From assembly GCA_050698355.1 (NCBI GenBank), contig JBOHBN010000233.1, positions 1-5,898 on the forward strand: 5,898 bases of DNA. Reading direction: 5' to 3'. This DNA comes from JBOHBN01 sp050698355. Its GTDB lineage: Bacteria > Actinomycetota > Actinomycetes > Streptosporangiales > WHST01. Under the pieces are notes generated by a model that was not told the DNA's origin, did not search any database, and was given only the letters and a program-made list of their open reading frames with translations. A program made the position numbers and the translations under genes. This document shows, in pieces, positions 1 to 5,609 of the stretch (position 1 is the first letter of the stretch; each line of letters starts with the position of its first letter).

Positions 1-1
1 G

Positions 2-226
2 GCGGTCACGTCCGCGCTCGGGCGGATGCTCGGCCACGACGTGCCGCTGCTCGCCCAGGTACCGATGGACATCCGGCTGCGCGAGGGCGGCGACGCCGGC
101 CGGCCGCTGGTGCTCGACCACCCCGACTCCCCCGCGGCGGAGTCGCTGCGCGACCTCGCCAAGCACCTGGGTACGCGGTCGCGCGGGCTCGCCGGCCGTT
201 CGCTCAGCCTCACCCCCGTCGGCTGA
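2..226 (+). CDS. mrp: Mrp/NBP35-type P-loop ATPase, C-terminal end (5' truncated by window)
   Basis: Only the last 74 residues are visible; the reading frame is open from base 2 and ends at TGA 224-226. The segment contains the typical C-terminal signature of actinobacterial Mrp proteins: a V-P-L-L-A-Q-V-P-(M/L)-D-x-x-L-R-x-G-G-D-A-G block, then a P-D-S-P-A-A-E-S-L-R helix and an R-G-L-A-G-R-S-L-x-L tail. Members of this family are cytoplasmic ATPases that bind and transfer Fe-S clusters. The Walker A motif and any CxxC cluster ligands lie outside the window, so activity cannot be judged here. The gene converges on tatB, and tatB-mrp proximity is conserved in actinobacteria. Identification rests on family pattern recognition and synteny. 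An internal ATG at 26 is not a start, since family sequence continues upstream of it. Confidence 0.85.
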   Translation, partial: AVTSALGRMLGHDVPLLAQVPMDIRLREGGDAGRPLVLDHPDSPAAESLRDLAKHLGTRSRGLAGRSLSLTPVG

Positions 227-301
227 CGGCGCACACGCACAGACCCCGCCCGGCGCGGCACCGGCCCGGCACATTCCAAATGACCACGAAAATCCAGCGT
301 G

Positions 302-371
302 AGGTGGCCTCGGCGCGGGGCGTCCCCGTGACGCTAGGTCCGGCACGGGGCGTCCCTGTAACGAAAGGGTC
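302..371. repeat. Two tandem ~30-bp hairpin repeats in the mrp-tatB convergent gap
   Basis: Copy 1 is 311-340 and copy 2 is 341-371, directly abutting and differing at only a few positions. Each folds into a short hairpin around a CGT triloop: copy 1 pairs 314-320 with 324-330 (7 bp including one G-U), copy 2 pairs 345-350 with 354-359 (6 bp including one G-U). Copy 1 is flanked on the left by a 14-nt segment (302-315) identical to 399-412 at the 3' end of tatB. The wobble pairs exist only in RNA read from the + strand, so the hairpins would sit in the 3' UTR of mrp. There is no T-tract, so a standard intrinsic terminator is not shown. No gene is evident in the whole gap, 227-396. Confidence 0.6.
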
Positions 372-396
372 GGCGGAACGGTCGCTACCCGGTGGC

Positions 397-831
397 TCAG
401 GTGGCCTCGGCGTCGTACGGGGCCTTCTCGCCGGCCGCGAGCGACGCCGGCTCGGCGGGCTCGTCGTCATCGTCGAGCAGCAGGTCGCCGTCGTCATCGA
501 GCCAGTCGTCATCGTCGTCGTCGTCGTGCGACGCGCCGTTCCTGCGCGAGCCGTCGCGGTCTCCGCCGCCAAGCCCGAGCGGGTCATCGTCGTCGTCGAG
601 CAGCGCCTTGCGTACGAACGTCTTGGGGTGCAGCGCGCTGATATCGAGGTTGCGGAACTCCGGGCCAAGCTCGTCGCCGAACTCGTCGCGCGCCCGCTGT
701 GCCCAGCCGCGCGCCATGCGAATCCCGCGAGCGAGGTCGCTGGCCAGCTTGGGCAGCTTGTCCGGGCCGAACACGACGACCGCGATGACGAGAATGACGA
801 GGATCTCGCCCCATCCAACGTCTGAGAACAC
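397..831 (-). CDS. tatB: Sec-independent (twin-arginine) protein translocase subunit TatB
   Basis: A 144-residue single-span membrane protein of the Tat pathway, which exports folded proteins; TatB works with TatC in recognising twin-arginine signal peptides. Residues 5-20 form a short hydrophobic helix with Glu9 (VGWGEIL), followed by the hinge FGPDKLPKLA (21-30) and an amphipathic helix (31-56). The block ELGPEFRNLDISALHPKTFVRK (54-75) is typical of actinobacterial TatB and separates it from TatA. The tail is very acidic, with Asp runs at 79-83, 103-109, 112-114 and 120-123. I chose GTG at 831 over the in-frame ATG at 846 because GAGGGGG (836-842) lies just upstream, and TatB proteins normally start only a few residues before the VGWGE motif. 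The gene is 89 bases downstream of htrA on the same strand; read-through from it is likely, and a TAAGCT -10-like box (862-867) in the gap is the only hint of a separate promoter. Confidence 0.93.
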   Translation of the reverse strand: MFSDVGWGEILVILVIAVVVFGPDKLPKLASDLARGIRMARGWAQRARDEFGDELGPEFRNLDISALHPKTFVRKALLDDDDDPLGLGGGDRDGSRRNGASHDDDDDDDWLDDDGDLLLDDDDEPAEPASLAAGEKAPYDAEAT

Positions 832-835
832 CTGT

Positions 836-842
836 CCCCCTC
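836..842 (-). promoter_or_regulatory. Ribosome binding site deciding the tatB GTG start
   Basis: The minus strand reads GAGGGGG here. Its GAGG core is 7 nt from the GTG at 831, whereas the alternative ATG (844-846) lies just upstream of this site and has no comparable purine stretch before it. The short form of TatB is therefore favoured. Confidence 0.6.
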
Positions 843-920
843 GCATCGTGCTGCCATGAATAGCTTACGCGGCCGGCACCGCGCTACCGCCTGCGGAGGG
901 CACTACCGCCCCACCACCCG

Positions 921-2405
921 TCACTGCTCGTCATCGGCCTCGCCGAGCGTGGCCTTGGCGGTGCCCTTCGTGCCGTCCCGTACGTAGGTCACCGCGACCT
1001 TCTCCCGGGGTACGTGCGAGCGGACGGTGGCGATCGCGTCGACGTAGTTGTGGATCGGATGGTCGGCGATCGACACGATCACGTCGCCTGTCTCCAAACC
1101 GGCGGAGTCGGCGGGGCCGCCGGGCGCCAGCCCGGGCGCGCCGTCGGGGCCGGTTTCGGGGATGCGCGCGCCGTCGCCGGAGAAGCTCGGGTCGGTCTGC
1201 ACCCCGAGGATGGCGTGCGTCGACTTGCCGCTCCGGGCGAGTTGGTCGGCCGTACGCTTGGCGAGCTTCGCCGGGATGGCGAAGCCGAGGCCGATGCTGC
1301 CCGACTGGGCGTCGCCGCCCTCCTGCGGGACGGTCGCGCCGGCGTAGTTGACCCCGACGATCCGGCCCTTCTCGTTCAAGAGCGGCCCGCCGGAGTTGCC
1401 CGGGTTGATCGCGGCGTCGGTCTGGATCGCGTTGTAGTACGAGTTGCTGTGCTGCGCCACGTGGATCGGGCGGTCGAGCGCGCTCACGATCCCGGTCGTG
1501 ACCGTCTCGTTCAGCCGTAGCGGCGAACCGATCGCGATGACGGTCTGGCCCACGGTCAGCGAGTCGGGATTGGCGTAGTGCAGCGGCTTGAGCCCCGGCT
1601 TGTCGACGTCGAGCACGGCGATGTCCGCCGACGCGCTCGTACCCTCGATCGTCGCATCGACGCGGTCGCCGTCGGCGAACTCGACCTTGACATCACCGGT
1701 GCCGGAGGACACACCGTCGACGACGTGGTTGTTCGTGACGATGTGGCCGTCCTTGCTGACCACGAAGCCCGAACCGCTCGACCGGCCGGTGAGGGTACGC
1801 ACGTCGATGGCGACCACGCTCGGGGTGGCCTTCTTCGCGACCGCGACCACCGACGAGGTGCTGGTCGGCGTCGGCGTCGGTGTGGGCGACGGCTCCGGGT
1901 CGGCGGTGACCAGGCTGCCCGTCAGGCCGCCGACGCCTCCGCAGACGAGCGCGGTGAGCGCGACCAGGGCCACGAGGACGCCCATGCCGACCCTCCGCTT
2001 GGGCTTCGGCGGCGGACCACCGGGCTGGTAACCGAACGGCAGGGTCGGCTGGCCGGGCGGCCAGCCGCCACCGTGCGTGCCGGCCTGGCCGTAGCCCTGC
2101 GGCTGGTAGCCCGGCGGCCGCGTGTGCTGGCCATAGTGGGGTGGCTGGGGGTACTGCTGCGGTTGGCCGTACGAGGGCTGACCGTACGGGGGCTGACCGT
2201 ACCGGTGCTGCCCCGCCCGCGGTTGTCCAGCCGGCGGCTGCGGACCCGATGAACCGTACCCATGGGCGCGCCGCACGGTCTGCTGGCTCGGCGGCGCACC
2301 GGCGGTGGAGGAGCCCGACGCGAACGGCGAGGGCAGCGGCTCGGTGCGCGCGCCGCGTTCCTGCTCGGCGCTACCGCCGGAAGGCGCGTCGCCCTGGTCC
2401 ACCAT
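921..2405 (-). CDS. htrA: Membrane-anchored HtrA/DegP-like serine protease with PDZ domain
   Basis: A 494-residue trypsin-like (S1C) protease that degrades or processes misfolded envelope proteins on the outer face of the membrane. Residues 1-138 are a disordered, Pro/Gln/Gly/Tyr-rich cytoplasmic segment with YGQP-type repeats (about 69-82), ending in a basic PKPKRR stop. One transmembrane helix spans about 139-165, followed by a PT-rich linker (170-185). The protease domain (about 186-390) has a complete triad: His227 in TNNHVVD, Asp261 in SADIAVLD and Ser338 in INPGNSGGP. A PDZ domain follows (about 396-486), with a Gly/Pro-rich insertion near 408-431 before GPADSAGLETGDVI. The ATG at 2405 has a GAGGGG about 11 nt upstream, a little far but the best candidate. 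The gene lies 99 bases after the RseB-like gene and has its own ECF-type promoter. The same gene follows sigE-rseA in mycobacteria. All catalytic residues are present, so an active enzyme is expected. Confidence 0.95.
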   Translation of the reverse strand: MVDQGDAPSGGSAEQERGARTEPLPSPFASGSSTAGAPPSQQTVRRAHGYGSSGPQPPAGQPRAGQHRYGQPPYGQPSYGQPQQYPQPPHYGQHTRPPGYQPQGYGQAGTHGGGWPPGQPTLPFGYQPGGPPPKPKRRVGMGVLVALVALTALVCGGVGGLTGSLVTADPEPSPTPTPTPTSTSSVVAVAKKATPSVVAIDVRTLTGRSSGSGFVVSKDGHIVTNNHVVDGVSSGTGDVKVEFADGDRVDATIEGTSASADIAVLDVDKPGLKPLHYANPDSLTVGQTVIAIGSPLRLNETVTTGIVSALDRPIHVAQHSNSYYNAIQTDAAINPGNSGGPLLNEKGRIVGVNYAGATVPQEGGDAQSGSIGLGFAIPAKLAKRTADQLARSGKSTHAILGVQTDPSFSGDGARIPETGPDGAPGLAPGGPADSAGLETGDVIVSIADHPIHNYVDAIATVRSHVPREKVAVTYVRDGTKGTAKATLGEADDEQ

Positions 2406-2457
2406 GGTCGTGTCGGCCCCTCAGCGTGCTTCCCATCGCTTGCAGCCAACGGTAGTG

Positions 2458-2483
2458 GACGATGCGGATGTGGCGGGCGTTCC
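2458..2483 (-). promoter_or_regulatory. Predicted ECF sigma (SigE-type) promoter of htrA
   Basis: On the minus strand the -35 GGAAC (2479-2483, inside GGGGAACG) is followed by exactly 17 nt and the -10 CGTC (2458-2461). This is the canonical ECF group pattern, with the same spacing as the element upstream of sigE. The expected transcript start is around 2450, giving a 5' leader of about 45 nt before the htrA ATG. The site lies wholly within the intergenic gap 2406-2504. Confidence 0.7.
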
Positions 2484-2504
2484 CCTTGAGGGCGGGTCGA
2501 GCAG

Positions 2505-3578
2505 CTAGCCGAACGGGTTGCACCAGGAGCCGATCCTCCCGAGCCCCCGCCACAGTCGGCCCCACAAACCGGGCCCGTCGGTCCGGGCGGGTAACGCCCC
2601 GACGACCTTCCCCACCGTGGCGTCCGGGGCGTCGGCCACCACGGTGTAGACGGTGCCGGAGCTCGCCCACGTGAGCTGCCGCGGCACCGCGTCGCGCAGG
2701 TACACCGAGCGTCCCGCCACCTGGTCCTTGCGCCAGCCGTCGAGGCTGGAACGGTCCAGCCGGCCGCGCTGCTCGAACACCGAGACAGCGCTGATCCCGT
2801 CGGAGTACGACAGTTGCACCACCCGCGACGAACCCCGGCCCGTGATGCGCACGTCGTGCAGCACGAGGTCGCCGGGCAGCGTACGGGGCAGCGTCCAGCC
2901 GTCGCCGCGAAGTGCCGAACGCGTCGAGGTGGACGCTGTGCCGCCCCCTGCCGTGCTGGACACCGACGACGCCTGGCGGTTCGGCGGTCGCGGCGCCTCG
3001 AAGGCGATATCGAGGAACAGACTCTGCCGCGCCAGGCTCCCGGCCCTGGTCAGCACGTCGCGGCGCAGCAGCACGCCGCTCTTCTTGTCCAGCCAGTAGC
3101 GCGCCGCCACCGGCGAGCCGCGCGATGGCTGGCGCGCCTCGACGATGTCGGCGGCGCGGCCCGCGACGCGCCCGGACCCATTGCGGACCAGCTTGTAGTT
3201 GGCGGTCAGCAGCGACAGCCGCCCGTGACCGAACGCACGCGCGGTCGGCACCGTACGCACCACGCTGCCCTGCGCGTAACCGCTGTGGTCGAGGTCAGCG
3301 AACGTCCCGCGGCCCGGGATGTTACTGACCTTGACCGTCTCGCTGCTGGCGGGCCCGCCGGACCAGCTCGAGATGACCTCGACGCCGTGGTACGCGGTGA
3401 TGCGTGCCGCCTGCCGCGCGCGCTTGAGCAGGTCGACCGCGGCGTCGCCGTCACCGGACGGCAGCGACGGCCGCGCCCGGCACGGGCAGGCCCCGACGAC
3501 CACGAGCGCCAGCGCCAGCGGCACCGCGACGAGCGCGGCACCCGCCGAACCGGGGATGCGAAGAGGGCTGCGTATCAC
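2505..3578 (-). CDS. RseB/MucB-like sigma-E regulatory lipoprotein
   Basis: A 357-residue predicted exported lipoprotein resembling the MucB/RseB family, which binds the outer part of a membrane anti-sigma factor and tunes its proteolysis. Residues 3-7 are basic, 11-30 are hydrophobic, and VGAC (28-31) is a good lipobox with Cys31 as the lipidation site. The N-terminal domain (about 45-195) has family features: a helix ending ARITAYHGVEVIS, and YWLDKKSGVLLRRDVL (161-176). A Ser/Thr/Gly-rich linker (about 200-222) leads to a C-terminal domain (about 225-330) ending in GTVYTVVADAP-type sequence. The last 22 residues are Trp/Arg/Gly-rich, possibly amphipathic. I chose GTG at 3578 because it overlaps the anti-sigma stop as GTGA and gives a clean signal peptide; upstream open frame to 4154 is an antisense-free shadow of the anti-sigma and sigma genes. 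No strong Shine-Dalgarno is visible, so translational coupling is likely. Function is inferred from the family and position. Confidence 0.82.
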   Translation of the reverse strand: MIRSPLRIPGSAGAALVAVPLALALVVVGACPCRARPSLPSGDGDAAVDLLKRARQAARITAYHGVEVISSWSGGPASSETVKVSNIPGRGTFADLDHSGYAQGSVVRTVPTARAFGHGRLSLLTANYKLVRNGSGRVAGRAADIVEARQPSRGSPVAARYWLDKKSGVLLRRDVLTRAGSLARQSLFLDIAFEAPRPPNRQASSVSSTAGGGTASTSTRSALRGDGWTLPRTLPGDLVLHDVRITGRGSSRVVQLSYSDGISAVSVFEQRGRLDRSSLDGWRKDQVAGRSVYLRDAVPRQLTWASSGTVYTVVADAPDATVGKVVGALPARTDGPGLWGRLWRGLGRIGSWCNPFG

Positions 3579-4093
3579 GGTCCGTGCGGGGTGACGAGGC
3601 GCACCGCATTGGCATCGGGCACGTTGAGCGGCACCGAACCCGACGTCGCGGCGTGCCGCACGGTGAACGTGTCGACCGACGGGGATACCGCCGGGCCGGT
3701 CGGCTGGCCGCCGATGACGAAGGCGGTGGCCATCGTCGCGGCCCCGACCGACAGCGACCCGGCGAGTGCGAGCTTCCTGCGCTGCCGGCCGTGGCGCACC
3801 GGGCCCGCGGGCCGGCGCACCGGTACGGAGCCTCGCTGCCGGACGACCCGGAGCCGCGGCAGCGAGGGCTGGGCCGGCAGTTGGGTGACCGGGAGCGCGT
3901 ACAGCTTGCCGAGCAGCGCTGCCGATGGCTCGCTGCCGTTGACTTCCGCGAGCTGGCGCTTGACCAGGCGCTGTGCCTCGGCCTCGGCCCGGCACTCCGG
4001 GCAGTCGAGCAGGTGACCAAGCACGAGGTCTCGGGTGTCGTGGTCCAGTCGGTCGTCGACGAGCGCGGTAATGCGGTCCCCGAGATGGCTCAC
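3575..4093 (-). CDS. rseA: Membrane-anchored zinc anti-sigma factor (RseA-like)
   Basis: A 172-residue anti-sigma factor expected to sequester the ECF sigma factor encoded just upstream. The N-terminal ZAS/zf-HC2 domain has His27-x3-Cys31-x2-Cys34 (GHLLDCPECRAEA), with His3 a possible fourth zinc ligand. A hydrophobic helix at about 108-129 follows a basic stretch (HGRQRRK, 101-107). By the positive-inside rule the zinc domain is cytoplasmic and about 43 residues lie outside. The start is GTG at 4093, overlapping the sigma factor stop by 4 nt (GTGA), with GGGAG (4103-4107) 9 nt upstream. It overlaps the RseB-like gene the same way at 3575-3578. Because it has an outer segment and an RseB-like neighbour, control by regulated proteolysis similar to E. 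coli RseA is plausible; loss of zinc on oxidation is the alternative known for ZAS proteins. Neither is shown by the sequence. Confidence 0.9.
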   Translation of the reverse strand: MSHLGDRITALVDDRLDHDTRDLVLGHLLDCPECRAEAEAQRLVKRQLAEVNGSEPSAALLGKLYALPVTQLPAQPSLPRLRVVRQRGSVPVRRPAGPVRHGRQRRKLALAGSLSVGAATMATAFVIGGQPTGPAVSPSVDTFTVRHAATSGSVPLNVPDANAVRLVTPHGP

Positions 4094-4668
4094 CGGCTGT
4101 CACTCCCGGCGGGTGCCCGGTGACCCAGCCGGGCCCGGAGCTGGGACCTGCCACGGTGGATGCGGCTACGCACCGTACCCAGCTTCACACCAAGGGTGTC
4201 GGCGATCTCGTCGTAGCTCAGGCCCTCGATGTCGCACAGCACGACCGCGACGCGGAACTCCGGCGCGAGCGCATCGAGCGCCGCCTGCACCTCGTGGTCG
4301 AGCTGACCCGCGTCGTACGCCTCGGCCGGCGGCGCCTCCCGCCCGACGAGGCGGTCGGCCGCGTCGTCGGGGAGGCCCTCGAACCGGATGCGCTGCCGGC
4401 GCCGCGCCATGTCGAGGAACAGATTGGTCGTGATGCGGTGCAACCAACCCTCGAACGACCCGGGCTGGTAGCGGTCGAGCGAGCGGAAGACGCGTACGAA
4501 GACCTCCTGGGTGAGGTCCTCGGCATCGTGCTGGTTGCCGGTCAGCCGGTATGCGAGCCGGTAGATGCGCCCGGAGTGGTCGCGCACGACCTCGTCCCAC
4601 GTCGGGCGCGCCTCATCGGCGCCCGCCGCTTGCTCGCGGGCGCCCTTGCGCAACCGACCGGGGCGCAC
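4090..4668 (-). CDS. sigE: ECF RNA polymerase sigma factor, SigE class
   Basis: A 192-residue group IV sigma factor containing only regions 2 and 4, directing RNA polymerase to envelope-stress promoters. Region 2 spans about 27-93, with the core-binding DAEDLTQEVF (48-57) and the -10-reading WLHRITTNLFLD (75-86). Region 4 spans about 124-178, with a helix-turn-helix in LSYDEIADTLGVKLGTVRSRIHRGR (150-174) that reads the GGAAC -35. The sequence closely resembles actinobacterial SigE, including the KLGTVRSRIHRGR segment. I chose GTG at 4668 because AGGAGG (4676-4681) lies 7 nt upstream; the in-frame ATG at 4710 would add 14 residues and has only a distant GGAAAGG. The longer form remains possible, and M. 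tuberculosis sigE is reported to use more than one start. The gene heads a tightly overlapping operon with its anti-sigma factor and is probably autoregulated. Confidence 0.93.
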   Translation of the reverse strand: MRPGRLRKGAREQAAGADEARPTWDEVVRDHSGRIYRLAYRLTGNQHDAEDLTQEVFVRVFRSLDRYQPGSFEGWLHRITTNLFLDMARRRQRIRFEGLPDDAADRLVGREAPPAEAYDAGQLDHEVQAALDALAPEFRVAVVLCDIEGLSYDEIADTLGVKLGTVRSRIHRGRSQLRARLGHRAPAGSDSR

Positions 4669-4675
4669 AGTGAGC

Positions 4676-4681
4676 CCTCCT
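4676..4681 (-). promoter_or_regulatory. Strong ribosome binding site deciding the sigE GTG start
   Basis: The minus strand reads AGGAGG within GAGGAGGG, the best Shine-Dalgarno match in the window, with 7 nt to the GTG at 4668. It lies inside the 14-codon extension that would be translated from the ATG at 4710, so the shorter protein is favoured. Confidence 0.7.
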
Positions 4682-4700
4682 CGCGCGAGCGGGACCGCCG

Positions 4701-4739
4701 TCACCACCATGGTGCCTGCAACCTTTCCGCTTCCGCCAC
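4701..4739 (-). other. Possible 12-codon leader ORF before sigE (speculative)
   Basis: In the sigE leader a GTG at 4739 is preceded by AGGAAGG (4749-4755) at 9 nt and opens a 12-codon frame ending at TGA 4701-4703. The peptide would be VAEAERLQAPWW. The frame runs through the alternative sigE ATG at 4710. Codon content alone cannot support a frame this short, so this may be chance. Confidence 0.15.
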
Positions 4740-4784
4740 CCGAAACACCCTTCCTATGGGGAGAGTTACGCCCTCCCTACGGAC

Positions 4785-4810
4785 AACGTGCCTGCCGGTC
4801 GCGGGGTTCC
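4785..4810 (-). promoter_or_regulatory. Predicted ECF sigma (autoregulatory) promoter of sigE operon
   Basis: On the minus strand the -35 GGAAC (4806-4810, inside CGGGAACC) is separated by 17 nt from the -10 CGTT (4785-4788, inside CGTTG). This matches the GGAAC/CGTT consensus reported for mycobacterial SigE and related ECF factors. The expected start near 4777 gives a leader of roughly 110 nt to the GTG at 4668. A small inverted repeat (4759-4763 with 4773-4777, 5 bp) lies at the very start of that leader. The spacing equals that of the htrA element at 2458-2483. Confidence 0.75.
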
Positions 4811-4932
4811 CGTTGCGGTAGGCTCCCGGCGGGGTCGAGCCGTGCCCAACACCCGCCCCCTACCAATGCGGTCGAAGGTGGCTCGACTAGCACAGCCTTC
4901 AGACCTGCGAATAGAGCTACGTTCGACTGCAC

Positions 4933-5604
4933 TTGGTAACGAGCTACACAGTCGAGGGGGTCGCCATCAGCACCGGCAGCATGAACGCCAGTTGGGAGTA
5001 CGCCGAGGCGTACCTCCCCGAGGACGAGCCGATAACCTCGGCGCGCGAGCGCGCCGAGGACCTGCGCGCCGTCCCCGTGGGCGCGGGTGCGGGCGCCATG
5101 CTGCGGTTCCTCACCGCGAGCATCGGGGCACGCGGTGTGGTCGAGATCGGCAGCGGGTGCGGCATCTCGGGGATCTACCTGCTGCGGGGCATGCGCCCGG
5201 ACGGCGTGCTCACCACCGTGGACGTCGAGGTCGAGCATCAGCGGCTGGCGAGGCAGGCGTACGCCGCCGCCGGCTACCCCACAGGCCGGGTGCGCGCGAT
5301 CAGCGGTCGCGCCCTGGAGGTGCTGCCGCGACTGACCGATGGCGCGTACGACCTGGTCTTCGTTGACGCCGACAAGCGGGAGTACACCGCGTACCTCGAG
5401 CAGGCCATGCGGCTGCTGCGCGGCGGCGGCGTGGTGGTGTTCGACAACGCGCTCTGGCACGACCGGGTGGCCGACCCGGCGCAGCGGGACGCCGACACGG
5501 TCGCCGTACGTGAGCTGCTCATGACCGTGCGCGACGACGAGCGCCTCGTACCCGCGCTGGTGAAGGCTGGCGACGGCCTGCTCGTGGCTACCAAGGTGGA
5601 CTAG
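4933..5604 (+). CDS. SAM-dependent O-methyltransferase (COMT-like, class I)
   Basis: A 223-residue cytoplasmic methyltransferase of the catechol/caffeoyl-CoA O-methyltransferase family, similar to M. tuberculosis Rv1220c. The SAM-binding glycine motif is VVEIGSGCGISG (69-80). Asp97 in TTVDVE is at the end of strand 2 and is expected to bind the ribose. Asp145 (FVDADK, 143-148) and Asp171-Asn172 (FDNALW, 170-175) match the divalent metal ligands, so a metal-dependent catalytic centre appears intact. The substrate is unknown. The start is uncertain: TTG at 4933 has no clear Shine-Dalgarno, ATG at 4981 (residue 17) has none either, and GAGGGGG (4954-4960) sits 5 nt before an in-frame ATC (4966). 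An in-frame TAG at 4912 limits extension. It diverges from sigE, sharing the upstream region, with no convincing promoter of its own. The link to sigE is conserved in position, but no functional link is known to me. Confidence 0.88.
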   Translation: MVTSYTVEGVAISTGSMNASWEYAEAYLPEDEPITSARERAEDLRAVPVGAGAGAMLRFLTASIGARGVVEIGSGCGISGIYLLRGMRPDGVLTTVDVEVEHQRLARQAYAAAGYPTGRVRAISGRALEVLPRLTDGAYDLVFVDADKREYTAYLEQAMRLLRGGGVVVFDNALWHDRVADPAQRDADTVAVRELLMTVRDDERLVPALVKAGDGLLVATKVD

Positions 5605-5609
5605 GGCAC

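Noticed and set aside
465..530. Dense GTC repeats considered as a CRISPR-like or regulatory repeat array
   Set aside because: They are simple triplet runs in phase with the TatB Asp codons, without spacers.
210..857. 215-residue minus-strand frame and + strand frames over tatB
   Set aside because: TatB motifs lie in a different frame, and these frames show Ser/Arg/Thr/Val low-complexity translations of the GTC runs.
857..867. TAAGCT/TATTCA -10-like boxes on the minus strand before tatB
   Set aside because: No matching -35 at proper distance, so a separate tatB promoter is not supported, though the AT-rich patch is unusual for this DNA.
868..883. 5-bp inverted repeat CGCGG/CCGCG between htrA and tatB as a terminator
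   Set aside because: The stem is too short, has no T-tract, and short GC repeats are frequent by chance in such DNA.
2814..4016. 400-residue open frame on the + strand
   Set aside because: It is antisense to the RseB-like and anti-sigma genes, both of which have clear family motifs; its Arg/Ala-rich composition is that of a GC-rich shadow frame.
3579..4154. Open frame extending the RseB-like gene upstream to 4154 (549 residues in total)
   Set aside because: It overlaps the whole anti-sigma gene and the end of sigE in another frame, is Arg/Pro/Ala-rich as GC-rich shadow frames are, and would bury the signal peptide. The GTGA overlap at 3578 gives a proper lipoprotein start.
4834..4887. 8-bp inverted repeat GTCGAGCC/GGCTCGAC in the sigE-methyltransferase gap
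   Set aside because: The arms are 38 nt apart with no second supporting element; it may be an operator but cannot be told from chance.
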